Origin: Actinomycetota bacterium
GTDB lineage: Bacteria > Actinomycetota > Actinomycetes > Nanopelagicales > Nanopelagicaceae
NCBI GenBank assembly: GCA_947505195.1
Contig: CANNIM010000004.1
Coordinates: forward strand, 1 to 32,605
Direction of reading: 5' to 3'
Length of the DNA: 32,605 nt
The position numbers were made by a program, and so were the translations under genes. The notes below the pieces were generated by a model. That model saw only the letters and a list, made by a program, of their open reading frames with translations. It was not told the DNA's origin and ran no database searches. Shown here in pieces: positions 28,889 through 32,605 of the stretch (the first letter of the stretch is position 1; every line of letters begins with the position of its first letter).

Positions 28889-28990
28889 TGGAGAGATGAG
28901 AGAAGATTAAGGTAACTTAGGCAAAACCACCAAACTGAGATTAAATTAGGGCAGATAAGAACAGCCTCACTCAATTAATTAGGAGCCGAT

Positions 28991-30142
28991 ATGTCGTTAA
29001 CACCAACCCCAGCAGATAAGTTCACATTCGGTCTTTGGACTGTCGGTTGGCAAGCGCGAGATCCTTTTGGTGATGCAACTCGTGCGCCATTGGATCCAGT
29101 TAGAAGCGTTACCGAATTAGCGCAGCGCGGTGCATATGGTGTGACATTCCATGATGATGATCTGATTCCATTTGGTTCAAACGACTCTGATCGCAATGCA
29201 CATATTGCGCGCTTCAAAAAAGCACTTACAGAAACTGGAATGAAAGTTCCAATGGCGACAACAAATCTATTTAGCCATCCAATTTTTAAAGATGGTGCGC
29301 TGACTGCTAACGAACGCGATATTCGTCGCTTCGCAATTTCAAAGGTTATGCGCAATATTGATTTAGCAGCAGAACTCGGTGCCGAAATTTATGTTTGTTG
29401 GGGCGGTCGGGAAGGTGCGGAATCTGATGCGGCAAAAGATGGCTACGTAGCGCTAGAGCGTTACCGTGAAGGTTTCAATATTCTTGGCCAATATGTAATC
29501 GATAAGGGTTACAACATTAAGTTTGCAATTGAACCAAAGCCAAATGAACCTCGTGGTGATATCTTCTTGCCAACAATTGGGCATGCACTTGCATTTATTA
29601 ACTCTCTTGAACATCCAGAAATGGTTGGCGTTAACCCAGAAGTTGGCCACGAACAGATGGCAAACCTCAACTTTGTTCACGGTATCGCACAAGCCTTGTT
29701 CCATAAGAAGTTATTCCATATTGATCTAAATGGTCAACACGGTCCAAAGTTCGACCAAGATTTAGTCTTCGGCCATGGTGATTTGAAATCAGCCTTCTTC
29801 TTGGTAGATCTTCTAGAGCGCTACAAATATGCAGGACCAAAGCACTTTGATTACAAGCCAGGTCGCACTGAAGATGATCGCGGTGTCTGGGTTTCTGCAA
29901 CATCAAATATGCGCACCTACCTCGCACTAAAAGAACGCGCATTGGCATTTCGTGCAGATCCTCGAGTCAAGGCAGCGATGGAAGATTCTCGAATCAATGA
30001 ACTTGAAGTTCCAACACTTGCCAAGGGCGAGAGTTGGAAGGATTTAACTTCAGTCAATGTTGATGTTGATGGCTTGGCTGCTCGCGGATATCAATACGAG
30101 ACAATCGACCAATTAGCAATTGAACACTTGATGGGCCTTTAA
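28991..30142 (+). CDS. xylA: Xylose isomerase (actinobacterial type)
   Basis: [99 protein letters not shown] taggag. Confidence 0.97.
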   Translation: MSLTPTPADKFTFGLWTVGWQARDPFGDATRAPLDPVRSVTELAQRGAYGVTFHDDDLIPFGSNDSDRNAHIARFKKALTETGMKVPMATTNLFSHPIFKDGALTANERDIRRFAISKVMRNIDLAAELGAEIYVCWGGREGAESDAAKDGYVALERYREGFNILGQYVIDKGYNIKFAIEPKPNEPRGDIFLPTIGHALAFINSLEHPEMVGVNPEVGHEQMANLNFVHGIAQALFHKKLFHIDLNGQHGPKFDQDLVFGHGDLKSAFFLVDLLERYKYAGPKHFDYKPGRTEDDRGVWVSATSNMRTYLALKERALAFRADPRVKAAMEDSRINELEVPTLAKGESWKDLTSVNVDVDGLAARGYQYETIDQLAIEHLMGL

Positions 30143-30157
30143 ACTCACTTAAACCTG

Positions 30158-30163
30158 TAAACT
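30158..30163 (+). promoter_or_regulatory. Putative leaderless -10 box for argS (TAAACT, 7 nt before ATG)
   Basis: TAAACT-tcgttag-ATG(30171). Confidence 0.55.
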
Positions 30164-30170
30164 TCGTTAG

Positions 30171-31847
30171 ATGAGCGCCGCACAAAGTAACCTGAGCATT
30201 CAGGATGAAATAAGTGCGGCGATTCTCCAAGTTCTGCGTGATGCGCAATCTCAATTGAATTGTGAGATTCCAACTTCACTTACCTTGGATCGTCCTAAAA
30301 ATCGCGACCACGGAGATTATGCAACTTCAATCGCACTTGCCTTAGCTAAAGCATCCGGCTTATCGCCTCGCAAAATTGCTGAAATTATCGAAGCCGGCTT
30401 GAAGGCGCGCGAAGATATTGCTGCAGTTGAAATTGCTGGTCCAGGCTTTGTGAATATAACTCTGGCAAAGAGCAGCCAAGGTGGTGTAATCGCAAATATT
30501 CTTTCTGCGGGAAAAACTTTCGGGCACGGAAATAAATTAACCGGTATCGCAATAAATCTTGAATTTATCAGCGCAAACCCAACGGGTCCGCTGCATCTGG
30601 GGCACACTAGATGGGCTGCCGTTGGAGATGCGCTCGGTCGAGTCTTATCAGCCGCAGGTGCAAAAGTAACTCGCGAGTTTTATATAAATGATCGTGGCGT
30701 TCAGATGGATAAATTCGGCGCATCACTTCAAGCCGCGGCGCTCGGTCAACCTCGACCCGAAGATGGCTATCACGGCGCATATATCGATGACTTAGCAACT
30801 GAGATAGTTTCGATAAATCCAGATATTTTAAAGTTGACCGGTGAAGAACAGGTTTTTGCCTTCCGCGATTTAGGTTATCGACTTCAACTTGCCCAACAGC
30901 AAGGCGTATTAGAAAAGTTTGGAACTCACTTTGAAGTTTGGTTTTCTGAGAAGAGCTTGTACGACAACAACTTCTTTGCCCATTGCCAAGAAGTATTGAA
31001 AGCTAAGGGCCATGTCTTTGAATTAGATGGTGCGATTTGGTTACGCACAACTGATTTTGGTGATGATAAAGATCGCGTAATGGTTAAGTCCGATGGTTCA
31101 ATGGCTTACTTCGCATCAGATTCTGCTTACTACATCTCAAAGCGCGAACGCGGATTTGATATTTGTATCTATATGTTAGGCGCAGATCACCACGGATACA
31201 CCGGTCGATTGAAAGCACTTGCCGCATGCAACGGCGATGATCCGGAATACAACGTTGATGTATTGATCGGTCAGATGGTAAAAATCATGGAGGGTGGCGA
31301 AGAGGTAAAACTCTCTAAGCGCGCTGGCACAATAATTACCCTTGAAGAGCTAGTTGAAAAAGTTGGCGTTGATGCTGCTAGATATACCTTGATTCGCTAT
31401 CCAGTAGATACGCCAATGGTTATGGATGTTGACATACTTCGCAGCAGAACAAATGAGAATCCGGTTTATTATGTGCAATATGCGCACGCTCGAATATGTG
31501 GCGTTCTTCGAAATGCCGCAGATATCGGGATTAAATATGGCGCTGAATTAATTTATCCAGAGTTGCTCGTGCACGAACGCGAACGCGAACTCATTGGCGC
31601 ACTTGGCGAATTTCCAAGAACCGTTGCTGGTGCCGCCGAACTTCGTGAACCACATCGAGTTGCGAGATATGTTGAAGAACTTGCCGGTGTTTACCATCGC
31701 TTCTACTCTGACTGTCGCGTACTGCCGTTGGGCGATGAAACTCCAAGCGAGCTTCATAGCGCCCGCGCTACCTTATGTTCTGCAACCGCACAGGTGATTG
31801 CAAATGGCCTTGAACTACTCGGTGTTAGCGCACCAGAAAAGATGTAA
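30171..31847 (+). CDS. argS: Arginyl-tRNA synthetase
   Basis: INLEFISANPTGPLHLGHTRWAAVGDALGRVLSAAGAKVTREFYINDRG; MVKIMEGGEEVKLSKRAGTIITLEEL. Confidence 0.97.
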   Translation: MSAAQSNLSIQDEISAAILQVLRDAQSQLNCEIPTSLTLDRPKNRDHGDYATSIALALAKASGLSPRKIAEIIEAGLKAREDIAAVEIAGPGFVNITLAKSSQGGVIANILSAGKTFGHGNKLTGIAINLEFISANPTGPLHLGHTRWAAVGDALGRVLSAAGAKVTREFYINDRGVQMDKFGASLQAAALGQPRPEDGYHGAYIDDLATEIVSINPDILKLTGEEQVFAFRDLGYRLQLAQQQGVLEKFGTHFEVWFSEKSLYDNNFFAHCQEVLKAKGHVFELDGAIWLRTTDFGDDKDRVMVKSDGSMAYFASDSAYYISKRERGFDICIYMLGADHHGYTGRLKALAACNGDDPEYNVDVLIGQMVKIMEGGEEVKLSKRAGTIITLEELVEKVGVDAARYTLIRYPVDTPMVMDVDILRSRTNENPVYYVQYAHARICGVLRNAADIGIKYGAELIYPELLVHERERELIGALGEFPRTVAGAAELREPHRVARYVEELAGVYHRFYSDCRVLPLGDETPSELHSARATLCSATAQVIANGLELLGVSAPEKM

Positions 31848-31850
31848 GTG

Positions 31851-32605
31851 ATGAACTTCTTACCCGATGTCTTTTCAATTAATTCTGCTGTGGTCGCAGG
31901 AGAGTTAGTTATTGGTGGCTGTAAATCGACAGCACTTGCTAAAGAGTTTGGAACTCCACTTTTTGTAATAGATGAAGGTGATTTTAAATCTCGTATAAAC
32001 GGTTGGAAAACTGCACTTAATAAGAATTTCGGTGCAAGTGCTGGACAGGTTTATTACGCCTCTAAATCTTTTCTATCCGTTGAAGTTGCAAAGTGGATTG
32101 ATGAGGCCGGGATTGGAGTAGATGTTTGCACTGGAGGCGAACTTGCAGTCGCACTTGCCGCTAAATTTCCGGCAGATCGCATTGAAGTTCACGGTAACAA
32201 TAAATCTGAAGCGGAAATTGCAAAGGCAATAAGCGTCGGTGTTGCAAAGATTGTTATTGATTCAATGCAAGAAATCGAACGAGTAAATCGCTTAGCAAAA
32301 GCTGCTGGCAAAGTTCAAAAGGTCTTTCTTCGAATAACTCCGGGAGTAGAAGCCCATACTCACGAAGCAATCTCTACTGCGCATGAAGATGTGAAATTTG
32401 GGTTCTCAATCGCAAGTGGTTCTGCTTGGAAAGCGATTTCTGAAGTCGAAGCTGCTGGCAATCTTTCACTCGAAGGCTTGCACTGTCACATTGGTTCACA
32501 AATCTTTGAAAATGAAGGTTTTATTCTTGCAACATCTCGATTAATTGAACTTGCTGCTAAGTTCCGTGACCAATTTAACCGCGAACTTTCCGAGCTAGAT
32601 GTTGG
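31851..32605 (+). CDS. lysA: Diaminopimelate decarboxylase (3' truncated by window edge)
   Basis: Frame from ATG 31851: FGTPLFVIDEGDF...YYASKSFLSVEVAKWIDEAGIGVDVCTGGELAVALAA...EVHGNNKSEAEI...LEGLHCHIGSQIF. argS-lysA is the usual actinobacterial order. Confidence 0.95.
   Translation, partial: MNFLPDVFSINSAVVAGELVIGGCKSTALAKEFGTPLFVIDEGDFKSRINGWKTALNKNFGASAGQVYYASKSFLSVEVAKWIDEAGIGVDVCTGGELAVALAAKFPADRIEVHGNNKSEAEIAKAISVGVAKIVIDSMQEIERVNRLAKAAGKVQKVFLRITPGVEAHTHEAISTAHEDVKFGFSIASGSAWKAISEVEAAGNLSLEGLHCHIGSQIFENEGFILATSRLIELAAKFRDQFNRELSELDV

Overview
This 32.6-kb window is a compact, low-GC actinobacterial chromosome segment. WhiB1, PdtaS, an Rv3235-family protein, DUF3039, DUF2017 and the clpS-mec-cysO-cysM-murI-rph-rdgB order all point to Actinobacteria. 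The AT-rich, streamlined layout resembles freshwater acI / Nanopelagicales, but that placement is inference. The window runs from secA (5' truncated) to lysA (3' truncated) and holds about 33 protein genes and 2 tRNAs (Arg-CCG, Leu-UAG). I found no mobile element, CRISPR array, rRNA or phage module. The points most worth a second look are: (1) a CysO-like sulfur carrier whose ORF ends ...AVAGGC, with a genetically encoded Cys after the diglycine, next to a JAMM peptidase and a CysM homologue; (2) two proteins with histone-H1-like (KKSAKK) tails, one membrane-anchored and one coiled-coil, flanking an OatA-like acyltransferase; (3) a recurring TANNNT-N6/7-ATG architecture at eight starts, suggesting widespread leaderless transcription and correcting the pntA start; (4) a CpaB-like/CpaE-like pair with a degenerate P-loop and no pilus genes nearby, beside PdtaS/WhiB1; (5) a short HPF, a permease-YHS fusion, a SulP without STAS and an uncalled 48-aa membrane microprotein. 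All identifications come from reading motifs and recalled homologues. No database search was run.
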